Origin: Candidatus Saccharimonadota bacterium | Lineage (GTDB): Bacteria; Patescibacteriota; Saccharimonadia; Saccharimonadales; Saccharimonadaceae | Direction of reading: 5' to 3' | Assembly: GCA_017964115.1 (NCBI GenBank) | Contig: JAGCSL010000010.1 | Span: 1 to 8,782 of the forward strand | Length of the DNA: 8,782 nucleotides | Shown: positions 1-7,062 of the stretch, in pieces | How positions within the stretch are numbered: position 1 is the first letter of the stretch | Layout: the number at the start of each line of letters is the position of its first letter | The notes under the pieces: generated by a model | Told to the model about the DNA's origin: nothing | What the model saw: only the letters and a program-made list of their open reading frames with translations | Databases searched by the model: none | Position numbers and translations under genes: made by a program

Positions 1-40
1 AGACCTCCCTTCAGTAGGGGAGGTCTTCTTGACTTCTTTT
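1..40 (+). terminator. Rho-independent terminator of an upstream gene lying left of the window
   Basis: A 9-bp perfect stem pairs bases 1-9 (AGACCTCCC) with 18-26 (GGGAGGTCT) around an 8-nt loop. A pyrimidine-rich tail follows, with a six-T run at 37-42. The run is not directly next to the stem, so termination may be imperfect. The upstream gene is outside the window. The hairpin closely resembles the one at 1640-1670. Confidence 0.7.
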
Positions 41-57
41 TTCGCTTAAGCTATTAT
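29..57 (+). promoter_or_regulatory. Sigma70-type promoter of the secreted-protein gene
   Basis: A TTGACT -35 box (29-34) is separated by exactly 17 bp from a TATTAT -10 box (52-57), so transcription should start near base 64, giving a leader of about 32 nt before the ATG at 96. The -35 box begins only 2 nt after the preceding terminator stem, so the terminator tail and this promoter share sequence. Confidence 0.65.
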
Positions 58-65
58 GGCAGTAC

Positions 66-90
66 AAAAGGTCAAAATAAAAAGGTCAAA
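66..90 (+). repeat. Tandem direct repeat in the leader of the secreted-protein gene
   Basis: The 11-mer AAAAGGTCAAA occurs at 66-76 and again at 80-90, a period of 14 bp. Each copy carries a Shine-Dalgarno-like AAGG. The second (82-85) ends 10 nt before the ATG and is the likely ribosome binding site. The first lies 14 nt further upstream, near the predicted transcription start. The duplicate could be a protein site, a standby ribosome site, or simply a recent duplication. Confidence 0.5.
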
Positions 91-95
91 TTAAA

Positions 96-1613
96 ATGAA
101 GAGAAAGATTTTCGGGGGATTGGCTATTCTTTCTGCAGCTATGCTGCCCTTCTCCGGTATAGCATCTGCAGCGAGTGTAGTAGATTACGAAAAACGTATC
201 GGTCAAGTGGATGGTGCTGATACTATTAACTGGGTCGTCGAAGCGACTGACGACGGCGGCTATGTAGTGGGCGGACAAACCATGGCTTGTTACAAGACTA
301 CATATACTGGCGTGGTGGAGCCGAGTGGTCTGTCTGGAGCAGATTTGGGCGGCAATGGCGCGTTATCGGCCGCTATGCGAGAAAAAGTGGATTTTCAAGA
401 GTGTCTAAGCCATGATACTGGAGGTGCTCTGGGCGCTACCCAGGACAGTACGAGTGCCACTTTTCTTGAAAAACTTGGTCAGTCAAAAATAATGGAGATT
501 TGCAGTACTTATTATGGCGAGCCGATGGCGCTAGGAATGAAACTGCAAGGTGATGAAGAAGTTGAATATTCTCTAACATGCGTTGATTATATAGCGAAAT
601 TTAAGGTTAACGGCGCGCAAGAATGGCTGACAACTATCGAAGACGGAAAGCGCCCAATTGCAGTAAAGAAAATTGGTGATGGCTACCGTTTGTTAACTAG
701 CCGGGGGACGGTTTATAGCTTTTCCAATACGGGCGTACGAAAAAACGGAGTCGTAGAAACGGAATATAGCTATCTGGTTAAGGCGCACTTTAATAGCGAC
801 GGAACAATCATTGCTATCGTCGGCCGCTATGTCGATTCTACCGAAGGCCATCTTTGCGTCTTTGATACAGACGGAACGATAGAGGTTGACGCGAGCTCCG
901 CATCAAAAAAGCATTTTTATGAACTACTTCCGGCTGGAAAGGATCGCTATATTGGCGGATATGAATATCGAGAGGGCGAAACTATCGAAAATAGAATTGA
1001 GATATTGACCGGCTATATGGAGGACACTCTCCATCCGCTACATGATGCGCTGAGCGATGGGGCATATTTAATATCGGCAAATAAAGAAGGCGATGCTGCG
1101 GTGATAGCCACGGAAGACGGCGCACTTCGTTTAATTAGCTATGACCTGAATGGTAAAAAGCTTGGCGATCGAATAATTACCGAAGCTGAGATGACGATGC
1201 CTTTAAGTGGTGAAAAAGATTTTACCATCGTATATATGGATGGCGATATGAATAATCCAAATGACGTATTGCCAGTAAGTAAGATAATTAAGTATAATCG
1301 CGACTTGTCTGTTAAGTATGAGTATACTGGGACTGGTTATGAGTATATTGCTGATGTAGCTGAGCTAAACGATGGCTCAATAGCTGGTGCGGGTGTAGCT
1401 GTAGCCGCCAACCCGAATATGCCGGTAACCGGTGGCGCAAACGGTGGCTATCTTCGCCTTGTTGCGCAAAATAATAATGAACCATCCGCTACTAATCGCC
1501 CAGATGTAAAGAATCCTAAAACTTGGGATGCAGTCGATACGGTTGCCGCAATTGGCGGTATTGCACTGCTCGGCTTTGGTGTCTTCTTGCGCCGCAATAT
1601 GAGCCGTAGGTAA
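96..1613 (+). CDS. Secreted beta-propeller-like surface protein with a C-terminal sorting-type signal
   Basis: A 505-aa exported protein of unknown specific function. Residues 1-25 form a signal peptide: basic MKRK, a hydrophobic core, and an ASA|A cleavage site near residue 25. The mature part contains stretches typical of beta-propeller blades, such as a Trp followed by TDDGGYVVGG (residues 46-60) and several D-G-turn/hydrophobic-strand units (about 165-260 and 320-450). There are five cysteines (65, 103, 136, 162, 254), an odd number, so not all can be in internal disulfides. The C-terminus has the layout of a sortase substrate: NPKTWD (473-478), a hydrophobic segment (about 479-497), then a basic RRNMSRR tail. 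NPKT recalls the NPQT-type and LPXT-type motifs, so covalent wall anchoring is plausible; plain membrane anchoring is the alternative. The gene is monocistronic, between its own promoter and terminator. No enzyme motif was recognised; a role in host or surface contact is inference. Confidence 0.8.
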   Translation: MKRKIFGGLAILSAAMLPFSGIASAASVVDYEKRIGQVDGADTINWVVEATDDGGYVVGGQTMACYKTTYTGVVEPSGLSGADLGGNGALSAAMREKVDFQECLSHDTGGALGATQDSTSATFLEKLGQSKIMEICSTYYGEPMALGMKLQGDEEVEYSLTCVDYIAKFKVNGAQEWLTTIEDGKRPIAVKKIGDGYRLLTSRGTVYSFSNTGVRKNGVVETEYSYLVKAHFNSDGTIIAIVGRYVDSTEGHLCVFDTDGTIEVDASSASKKHFYELLPAGKDRYIGGYEYREGETIENRIEILTGYMEDTLHPLHDALSDGAYLISANKEGDAAVIATEDGALRLISYDLNGKKLGDRIITEAEMTMPLSGEKDFTIVYMDGDMNNPNDVLPVSKIIKYNRDLSVKYEYTGTGYEYIADVAELNDGSIAGAGVAVAANPNMPVTGGANGGYLRLVAQNNNEPSATNRPDVKNPKTWDAVDTVAAIGGIALLGFGVFLRRNMSRR

Positions 1614-1639
1614 AAAGCTAACAAACCTTTTTATGACCA

Positions 1640-1670
1640 AATACCTCCCTGCAAGGGGAGGTATTCTTTT
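1640..1670 (+). terminator. Rho-independent terminator of the secreted-protein gene
   Basis: A 10-bp stem pairs 1640-1649 (AATACCTCCC) with 1656-1665 (GGGAGGTATT) around a 6-nt loop, followed by CTTTT to 1670. It lies 26 nt after the stop of the 505-aa gene. Read from the other strand, the hairpin is followed only by a weak ATTTGG, so it would serve the convergent ATPase gene (stop at 1695) less well. A TTGCTATTT direct repeat follows, at about 1669-1677 and 1682-1690. Confidence 0.75.
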
Positions 1671-1694
1671 GCTATTTAAGCTTGCTATTTTGCG

Positions 1695-4556
1695 CTAGGA
1701 ACGGTTTTTGTTCTTATTGCGGTTACGGTTGCGGTTTTTCTTCTTGCCACCGTTAGAGCGCGAATTAGGGGCTTCGGAGACTTTAGCGCCGCCGCCATCA
1801 GACGAAGTAATCATTGGGCGGTTGTTTACGATCTCGTCATGTTCTTTTTCTTCCGCCTCGGCTTTTTCTTCTTCCATAAGAGTAGTCTTAATATTTGGAC
1901 TGTTGACAACCGGGGTTTCTTTCTTAGCCTTTTCAGCTTCAACTTGGCGAGCCTTTTCGCCGAGCAGTTTACTAAGATCCTTCAGGCCGTTGCCGGAGCT
2001 TTGTTCTCCCTGAGCGGCATTAGGTGAAATCTTTTGCTTGCGGAAGTCCTGTTGCGGAGTTGGGACATAGGCATAAGATGGTTTTTCTTTTGGTTGCGAA
2101 CCGCGTTCGCCGGCGGCACGACCAGAGTCGGATAGATCTTTCTTCCACTTCTCTGCTGCTTCGATGCTTTCGCGGATCTCATTTTCGACTTCTTCGCGGT
2201 TGCGAGCATAAGTGAGACGAGAATTGCGTACGATACGTGGCGTGAGATCGTTCGGTGGTTTTGGAATGCTAAGCGTGGTGGCCGAGAAAGCTGGCGTCTT
2301 TTCACCATTAATAATCATCGATACGACGAAGTGGCGGTTATTGAGGTTGAGAAGATCTTGCGCCTCGAAAATTGGTTCGAATTGCTTAGAGAGGATTGGT
2401 GCATCGTCGGCGGAAACGCGGAAGCTGATGGTGGTACCGACGTTGCCGAAGACAGCATCACGGACAGATTCAGTCATCTGTGATGTGTACTGGTTGGCGA
2501 CTGTAAGGTTGAGGCCGTATTTGCGTGCCTCAGAGAGAATAACAGCAAAGGAATCGGTAGCAAAGTTTTGGAACTCATCTACATAGAGATAGAATGGACG
2601 ACGATCTTCGACGTTTGGGATGTCCGAACGGCTCATCGCGGCGAGCTGAACTTTGGTAACCAAGAAGGCACCAAGTAGTGCGGCATTATCCTCACCGATG
2701 AGACCCTTAGAGAGATTAACGACGAGAATCTTGCCTTCGTCCATGATTTTGCGGATATCAAAGCTGGACTTCGGTTGACCGATAATATTACGAATGATTG
2801 GGTTGGCCGTGAAGGCGCCGACCTTATTAAGAATAGGTGCGACCGACTCAGTAACCTGCTTATCACCCCAGGAACCGAATTCTTGTTTCCAGAATTGAAG
2901 GACCGTGACATCCTTGCAATATTCGAGGGTTTCTTTGCGGAAATCTTTGTCCGTGAGCATGCGGGAAATATCCAACATAGTGGTGTTTGGGCGATCGAGT
3001 AAAGCTAGCAAGGTATAGCGTAGAATATGCTCAAGACGTGGACCCCAAGATTCGCCGAATATACGTTTAAGTACGCCGATAACCTCAGAAGAAATGTTTG
3101 GTTTGCGGGCTGGGTCGTAGACTTCGAGTGGGTTGAAGGCCATTGGATATTGTGTGTCGGCCGGGTTGAAGTAGACGACGTCATTAATACGGCTTTCTGG
3201 GATAAATTTCAGGTTATCCATGGCAAGGTCGCCGTGCGGATCGATAATACAATAACCTTGCTTATGGAAAATGTCGCTGAGAGCGAACAGTGTCAAAAGG
3301 CCAGACTTACCTGAGCCAGTTTGACCAATGATATAAACGTGACGGGAACGGTCACGACGATACATGCCAAACTGATGCTTGATGCCACGGAAGTCGGTAA
3401 GACCAAAAGCGGAAATATTTTCGTCGAAGTTTGGATCACCGGTAAGCATTGGAAGTTTGGCCGGTGGCTCAGCGGTTTTGCTGGAAGCCCAGACAATGTT
3501 AGGTGTCTCGACGTTAGTATGTGGTAAGTGATAAACCGAAGCGAGCTCGGAAATATTTAAAATAAAGCCATTGTCAGTAAACTGGCGCTCTTTATAAGAG
3601 TCGAGAGCATTTTTGTCAAAAGTGCCACCAAGCATTTTGAAGCCGTTGAGGTTAGTAGAGTTAAATTGTTTGAAGGTACCAACCAGAGCTTGCATATTGA
3701 GCTTAGCGTTAGTCTGATCTTGACCAACATAAACTAGACGAATTTTAACCTCGAAGCCAAGCTTAGTAGCCTTCTCTTCGGCCTTGGCGACGCGGGTTTT
3801 GTCGCGTTCGGAAAGCTCAACCTTGACTGGCTGCTCGGTGCCCCCCTCTGGCGGACGCCATAGAGCAGCAATAACTTCTACGAACCATTGCCAGTCGATA
3901 TGGAAGAAGTCCCAAGTTTTGCCGGCTTTGACAGCCTTAACCCAGCTGTCGGTCTTTTTATGCCAATCATCCGCGACTGGGCGAGTGAGAATCTGAATCC
4001 AGAGCTCTTCGCCGCCGTTTGGATTTAGTTTAGCGAGCGTACCGGTGATACCGGCGAGCGGATCGACTTCGAAAGATTCAAATGTCTTAATTGGCAAAGC
4101 TTCGTTTTCAGTTAGAACTACCTCAGTGCTGTAAGCGACTGGGTATTTATCGCGTCGATCGACGTAATCTTCCTTCATGCGATAGATTTGTACGCTTGGA
4201 TACTGAGAATAGATCTGCCCTTCTACAAACGACTGTAAGACTTTTGGCACCCAAACATAAAACAAAATCTGATTACCGCTTGAAGCGATTTCGAAAGAGA
4301 GATGCTCCTGAACGCCGCCAGAATTACGCAATTCGCTAGCGTCGCGCAGAATACCGTGTAGAGATGCAAAAAGCTGTTCGGCGGCAAGCTCCTTCTTGTC
4401 ATTGTCCTTTGGAATTTCCATCATTAAAAGGACACTGTCGACGTTTAAAACCTGTAGGCGGTTAACTTTACGATAATTGCGAATTGTTAGGATGATCAAG
4501 ACTACGACAATTGGAATCCAGACAATCGGCATCATAAAAAAGCGAAGAATCTCCAT
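1695..4556 (-). CDS. Membrane-anchored VirD4/TraG/HerA-like ATPase (type IV coupling-protein family)
   Basis: A 953-aa ATPase of the FtsK/HerA/VirD4 superfamily, whose members move DNA or protein substrates through membranes. One N-terminal transmembrane helix (about residues 8-25) is followed by basic residues, so the bulk should be cytoplasmic. Residues 30-390 form a large N-terminal region that I cannot assign by motif. The RecA-like core follows: Walker A GQTGSGKS (411-418), an IIDPHGD motif (437-443), Walker B FYLYVDEF (655-662, Asp660/Glu661), and a sensor-like Gln689 in VANQYTSQM. After about residue 785 comes a charged, low-complexity tail with coiled-coil character, ending in the extremely basic KKKNRNRNRNKNKNRS. 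No relaxase, VirB4 or pilin gene lies nearby, so a conjugation role is unsupported; DNA uptake, DNA segregation or type IV secretion are alternatives. The ATG at 4556 fits the promoter position; in-frame Met8 and Met9 would cut into the membrane helix. Confidence 0.85.
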   Translation of the reverse strand: MEILRFFMMPIVWIPIVVVLIILTIRNYRKVNRLQVLNVDSVLLMMEIPKDNDKKELAAEQLFASLHGILRDASELRNSGGVQEHLSFEIASSGNQILFYVWVPKVLQSFVEGQIYSQYPSVQIYRMKEDYVDRRDKYPVAYSTEVVLTENEALPIKTFESFEVDPLAGITGTLAKLNPNGGEELWIQILTRPVADDWHKKTDSWVKAVKAGKTWDFFHIDWQWFVEVIAALWRPPEGGTEQPVKVELSERDKTRVAKAEEKATKLGFEVKIRLVYVGQDQTNAKLNMQALVGTFKQFNSTNLNGFKMLGGTFDKNALDSYKERQFTDNGFILNISELASVYHLPHTNVETPNIVWASSKTAEPPAKLPMLTGDPNFDENISAFGLTDFRGIKHQFGMYRRDRSRHVYIIGQTGSGKSGLLTLFALSDIFHKQGYCIIDPHGDLAMDNLKFIPESRINDVVYFNPADTQYPMAFNPLEVYDPARKPNISSEVIGVLKRIFGESWGPRLEHILRYTLLALLDRPNTTMLDISRMLTDKDFRKETLEYCKDVTVLQFWKQEFGSWGDKQVTESVAPILNKVGAFTANPIIRNIIGQPKSSFDIRKIMDEGKILVVNLSKGLIGEDNAALLGAFLVTKVQLAAMSRSDIPNVEDRRPFYLYVDEFQNFATDSFAVILSEARKYGLNLTVANQYTSQMTESVRDAVFGNVGTTISFRVSADDAPILSKQFEPIFEAQDLLNLNNRHFVVSMIINGEKTPAFSATTLSIPKPPNDLTPRIVRNSRLTYARNREEVENEIRESIEAAEKWKKDLSDSGRAAGERGSQPKEKPSYAYVPTPQQDFRKQKISPNAAQGEQSSGNGLKDLSKLLGEKARQVEAEKAKKETPVVNSPNIKTTLMEEEKAEAEEKEHDEIVNNRPMITSSDGGGAKVSEAPNSRSNGGKKKNRNRNRNKNKNRS

Positions 4557-4562
4557 ACTGTT

Positions 4563-4571
4563 ATTTTACCA
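4563..4571 (-). promoter_or_regulatory. Extended -10 promoter of the VirD4-like ATPase gene, probably leaderless
   Basis: On the minus strand TGG-TAAAAT forms an extended -10 element (TG at 4571-4570, hexamer 4568-4563). Only 6 nt (4557-4562) separate the hexamer from the ATG at 4556, so the predicted transcription start falls on or next to the start codon. No Shine-Dalgarno sequence fits in between. No good -35 box was seen 16-18 bp upstream, which an extended -10 can tolerate. Confidence 0.5.
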
Positions 4572-4601
4572 TAAATGTAATAAAAAGAGCGGTGGTAATT
4601 A

Positions 4602-4610
4602 TGATAGAAT
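4602..4610 (+). promoter_or_regulatory. Extended -10 promoter of the NMP-kinase/YvcK-HAD operon, probably leaderless
   Basis: TGA-TAGAAT (TG at 4602-4603, hexamer 4605-4610) ends 6 nt before the ATG at 4617, the same geometry as the divergent promoter opposite. No Shine-Dalgarno sequence lies before the ATG. The -35 region is A-rich and lacks a TTGACA-like box. The predicted start of transcription coincides with the start codon. Confidence 0.5.
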
Positions 4611-4616
4611 TTAAGT

Positions 4617-5210
4617 ATGATAACGCTTTTTGGAGCCCCTGGTAGCGGCAAGAGTGTGCAGGGCGAGCTAATTGCTCGCAAACATGGTTGGTCATGGTAT
4701 TCTTCGCGCGACATGCTAATGAGTATGCATAACAAAGATATTATGTATGCGCTTGACCATGGGATGTTTGTGGACGATAAGACAATGAATGGTTTAATGA
4801 AGGACGTGATGCGCCGCGCCCATGCGAGAGGCACTAATCGCGTAGTTCTAGACGGTTTCCCTTCCAGCTATCGCCAGGTGCGTTGGATGATTGATAACAA
4901 AGAAATACAGTATTTAACCGGCGCGATAGTCCTACGTGTGCCGCATGGCGAACTTTGGAAGCGCCTAATGGAACGCAAACGCGTAGACGATACGCGTGCC
5001 GCAATTGAGCGCCGCAATGAACTATATGATCGCACCGTTACGGGTATGATGCGTGCGCTGAGTATGGAAAATGTACAGATTCGCGAAGTGAACGGTATGG
5101 GAACGCCGGAAGACGTTCTTGCCCGCATTGATGAAGTTCTTGGCGAGTGGGGCCTGATTCCAAAGAAAGAATACGAAAGGGTGCACGTTTCGGAAGAAAG
5201 TTTGCTATGA
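4617..5210 (+). CDS. Divergent adenylate-kinase-family nucleoside monophosphate kinase
   Basis: A 197-aa P-loop kinase of the adenylate kinase family, which moves a phosphate from ATP to a nucleoside monophosphate. The P-loop is a textbook GAPGSGKS (6-13). DGFP (79-82) matches the family's NMP-site motif. R-K-R-VDD with a following RR (120-133) matches the short-lid R-x-DD...R pattern. Two AMP-contact positions are altered: the usual STGDxLR reads SSRDMLM (29-35), losing the loop arginine, and the usual DGFPR reads DGFPS, losing a second arginine (Arg36 and Arg88 in E. coli Adk by motif alignment). The NMP substrate may therefore not be AMP, or affinity may be changed. A second, canonical adk elsewhere in the genome is expected but not visible here. 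The gene is first in an operon; its TGA overlaps the next ATG by 4 bp (ATGA), implying translational coupling to the YvcK-HAD gene. The ATG at 4617 places the P-loop at the usual position. Confidence 0.8.
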   Translation: MITLFGAPGSGKSVQGELIARKHGWSWYSSRDMLMSMHNKDIMYALDHGMFVDDKTMNGLMKDVMRRAHARGTNRVVLDGFPSSYRQVRWMIDNKEIQYLTGAIVLRVPHGELWKRLMERKRVDDTRAAIERRNELYDRTVTGMMRALSMENVQIREVNGMGTPEDVLARIDEVLGEWGLIPKKEYERVHVSEESLL

Positions 5211-7039
5211 AAGACTCACACGATCTAAAAGTAGTAGTGATCGGTGGTGGGACGGGTAGCTTTACGGTTTTGTCGGGTTTAAAAAGGTACGTTAACCATA
5301 TCTCTGCCCTGGTTTCGATGGCGGATGATGGTGGTTCAACGGGTGCTCTGCGAGATGAATTGGGAGTATTGCCGCCAGGCGATGCGCGTCAGTGCTTAGT
5401 TGCGCTGTCCGAGTCTTCAAAAGCGCGCGAGCTATTTAATTATCGCTTTGATGAAGGCGGCCTGAGCGGTCACTCATTTGGCAACTTGTTTTTGACGGCG
5501 CTTGAAAAAATGACTGGCAGTTTTGCGGAAGCGATTGACTTAGCGGGTGAAGTCTTGGACATTAACGGGCACCGAGTGATTCCGACTACTTTAGATAAAG
5601 TTACGCTTGTGGTAAATGATGGCGAGAAAGATATTCGCCACGAGCGCGAAATACGTTATACGGCATTTGCGAATCCGCGTCCGCAAGCATGGCTAGAACC
5701 AAGGCCAGAGCCGAACCGTGAGGCTTTGAAAGCGATAGCGGAAGCTGATTTGGTCATAATTGCGCCGGGCGGTTTATATGAGAGTTTGGGTGCCTCTTTG
5801 ATTATTCCGGGCCTAGGCCAAGCTTTGGCGCAATCACCAGCAAAGAAGATTTACGTTTGCAATTTAATGAATCAGGAAAAACATACGGCCAATTTTTCGG
5901 TCGTGGATTATGCAGATGAGTTGGAGCGTTTGGCTGGTGTGGAATTTTTGGACGAAGTTGTTTATAACACAAATACGCCGAGCAATGACCTATTGGAGCA
6001 TTATGCTCTTGAAGGGGAACATCCGGTTGCAATAGATAATTTACCAGAACGGCATTATAAGCTCCGTGGGGCGGACTTGTTGTCGCGTACGGTTTGGTAT
6101 AACAAGTCAAAAAGCGACACATTAGCCGATCAACGTGCACTAATTCGTCACGATAGCACAAAAGTAGCTCAGTGCGTACTTGGTATTTACGAGAAGCCAT
6201 CTGACAATATGCGCTATGTCAAGACGCTATTTGTGTTAGATATGGACCGTACTTTAATTCGGACCGGTTCCCTGTTTCGCTGCGTTTGCGAGGCGGCGAA
6301 CGAATTCCAGGATCACTTGGGCGACGAGTTGGCAAACGATTATCGGGATTATCAAATTGCGCGCGATACAGTATTTACGGAATTGAACTTCAATGAGAAG
6401 AATGAGTATATTAAGATGCGTCTAGCTGGTAAAAACGCGACTTTTAGTCCGACCGCTGCTTTGAATCGAATTCTTGCGAAGCGTCTTAGCTCAGCGCGGG
6501 CAGATGATGTCTATAATTCAATGGCGGAACAGCTATTAGTTAAGGACAAATATGCGCAATATTTGTTGCCGGGTGCTGAGGAACTGCTGGAATATATAAA
6601 TGAACGTGATGATGCTGACTTGATTATTTTGACCTATGGCGAATTAGCTTTTCAGGATGCAAAGTTTAAGGCTGTGATGGTGCCATTGTTGCGTAAAATT
6701 GGCATTAAGCAGCGCTATCTAGCGACACCGCGACGCAAAAAGTCTGACTTTTTCGCAGAGCATCAAACCGAAGAAGGTCATTATGAAATCCGTAACCTTT
6801 ATGGTGTGGAGGATGTCCATGCTGAGGAGGCTGTGCATGTGGGTGATGAGCGCGAAGATATTATTGATTGCGAGGATTTACGAAACTATCGTGCTTATTG
6901 CGTTAAATCGCCACTTGCGCAATCGGATCGTCCATGGCCGACCGACGAAGAGTTGGTCCAAAACAATTGTTTATTGTTCGAGAGTCTATTTGATGTGATT
7001 GAAATGGAAAAGAAGCTTGAGGAACAAAAAACCAGCTAG
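5207..7039 (+). CDS. YvcK/GlmR-like (CofD superfamily) protein fused to a HAD-superfamily hydrolase domain
   Basis: 610 aa in two parts. Residues 7-330 match the YvcK/GlmR family: GGGTGS (13-18), DDGGSTG (40-46), PPGDAR (56-61), HSFGN (89-93) and APGGLY (186-191). YvcK proteins bind UDP-sugar ligands and control carbon flow into cell-wall amino sugars and cell shape in Firmicutes and mycobacteria. Residues 338-600 form a HAD domain with every signature: DMDRT (345-349, nucleophile Asp345 and acid Asp347), a helical cap (about 355-455), motif II Thr476 in ILTYG, motif III Lys511/512, and motif IV GDEREDIID (546-554). The HAD part should therefore be catalytically competent; phosphatase activity is the default guess and its substrate is unknown. 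YvcK proteins usually stop at about 320-340 aa. I chose the ATG at 5207, overlapping the kinase stop, over an in-frame GTG at 5147, because conserved YvcK sequence begins 7 residues after this ATG. A weak GGAAGAAAG (5192-5200) precedes it. Confidence 0.85.
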   Translation: MKDSHDLKVVVIGGGTGSFTVLSGLKRYVNHISALVSMADDGGSTGALRDELGVLPPGDARQCLVALSESSKARELFNYRFDEGGLSGHSFGNLFLTALEKMTGSFAEAIDLAGEVLDINGHRVIPTTLDKVTLVVNDGEKDIRHEREIRYTAFANPRPQAWLEPRPEPNREALKAIAEADLVIIAPGGLYESLGASLIIPGLGQALAQSPAKKIYVCNLMNQEKHTANFSVVDYADELERLAGVEFLDEVVYNTNTPSNDLLEHYALEGEHPVAIDNLPERHYKLRGADLLSRTVWYNKSKSDTLADQRALIRHDSTKVAQCVLGIYEKPSDNMRYVKTLFVLDMDRTLIRTGSLFRCVCEAANEFQDHLGDELANDYRDYQIARDTVFTELNFNEKNEYIKMRLAGKNATFSPTAALNRILAKRLSSARADDVYNSMAEQLLVKDKYAQYLLPGAEELLEYINERDDADLIILTYGELAFQDAKFKAVMVPLLRKIGIKQRYLATPRRKKSDFFAEHQTEEGHYEIRNLYGVEDVHAEEAVHVGDEREDIIDCEDLRNYRAYCVKSPLAQSDRPWPTDEELVQNNCLLFESLFDVIEMEKKLEEQKTS

Positions 7040-7059
7040 TCGTTTGCTAGCTGGTTTTT
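7027..7059. terminator. Bidirectional Rho-independent terminator between convergent genes
   Basis: A perfect 13-bp stem pairs 7027-7039 (AAAAACCAGCTAG) with 7047-7059 (CTAGCTGGTTTTT) around a 7-nt loop. It has A and T runs on the two sides, so it can end transcription on both strands. The left arm contains the last codons and the TAG stop (7037-7039) of the YvcK-HAD gene. The convergent gene's TAA (7065-7063) lies 3 nt beyond the right arm. Confidence 0.85.
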
Positions 7060-7062
7060 GAA

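Noticed and set aside
1708..4339. Several plus-strand ORFs of 60-125 codons opposite the VirD4-like gene
   Set aside because: They lie antisense to a gene with strong motifs, overlap each other in different frames, and have arginine/serine-rich or biased composition typical of shadow frames.
1695..4556. Conjugative element or integrated plasmid around the VirD4-like gene
   Set aside because: No relaxase, integrase, transposase, direct-repeat boundary or tRNA att site is visible; the neighbours are ordinary chromosomal genes.
5147..5206. In-frame GTG start 20 codons upstream of the YvcK-HAD ATG
   Set aside because: It lies deep inside the kinase gene, adds no conserved residues, and the ATGA overlap at 5207 is a classic coupled start.
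5802..6200. 132-codon minus-strand ORF opposite the YvcK-HAD gene
   Set aside because: Antisense to conserved coding sequence, with no domain features and no promoter or ribosome binding site seen.
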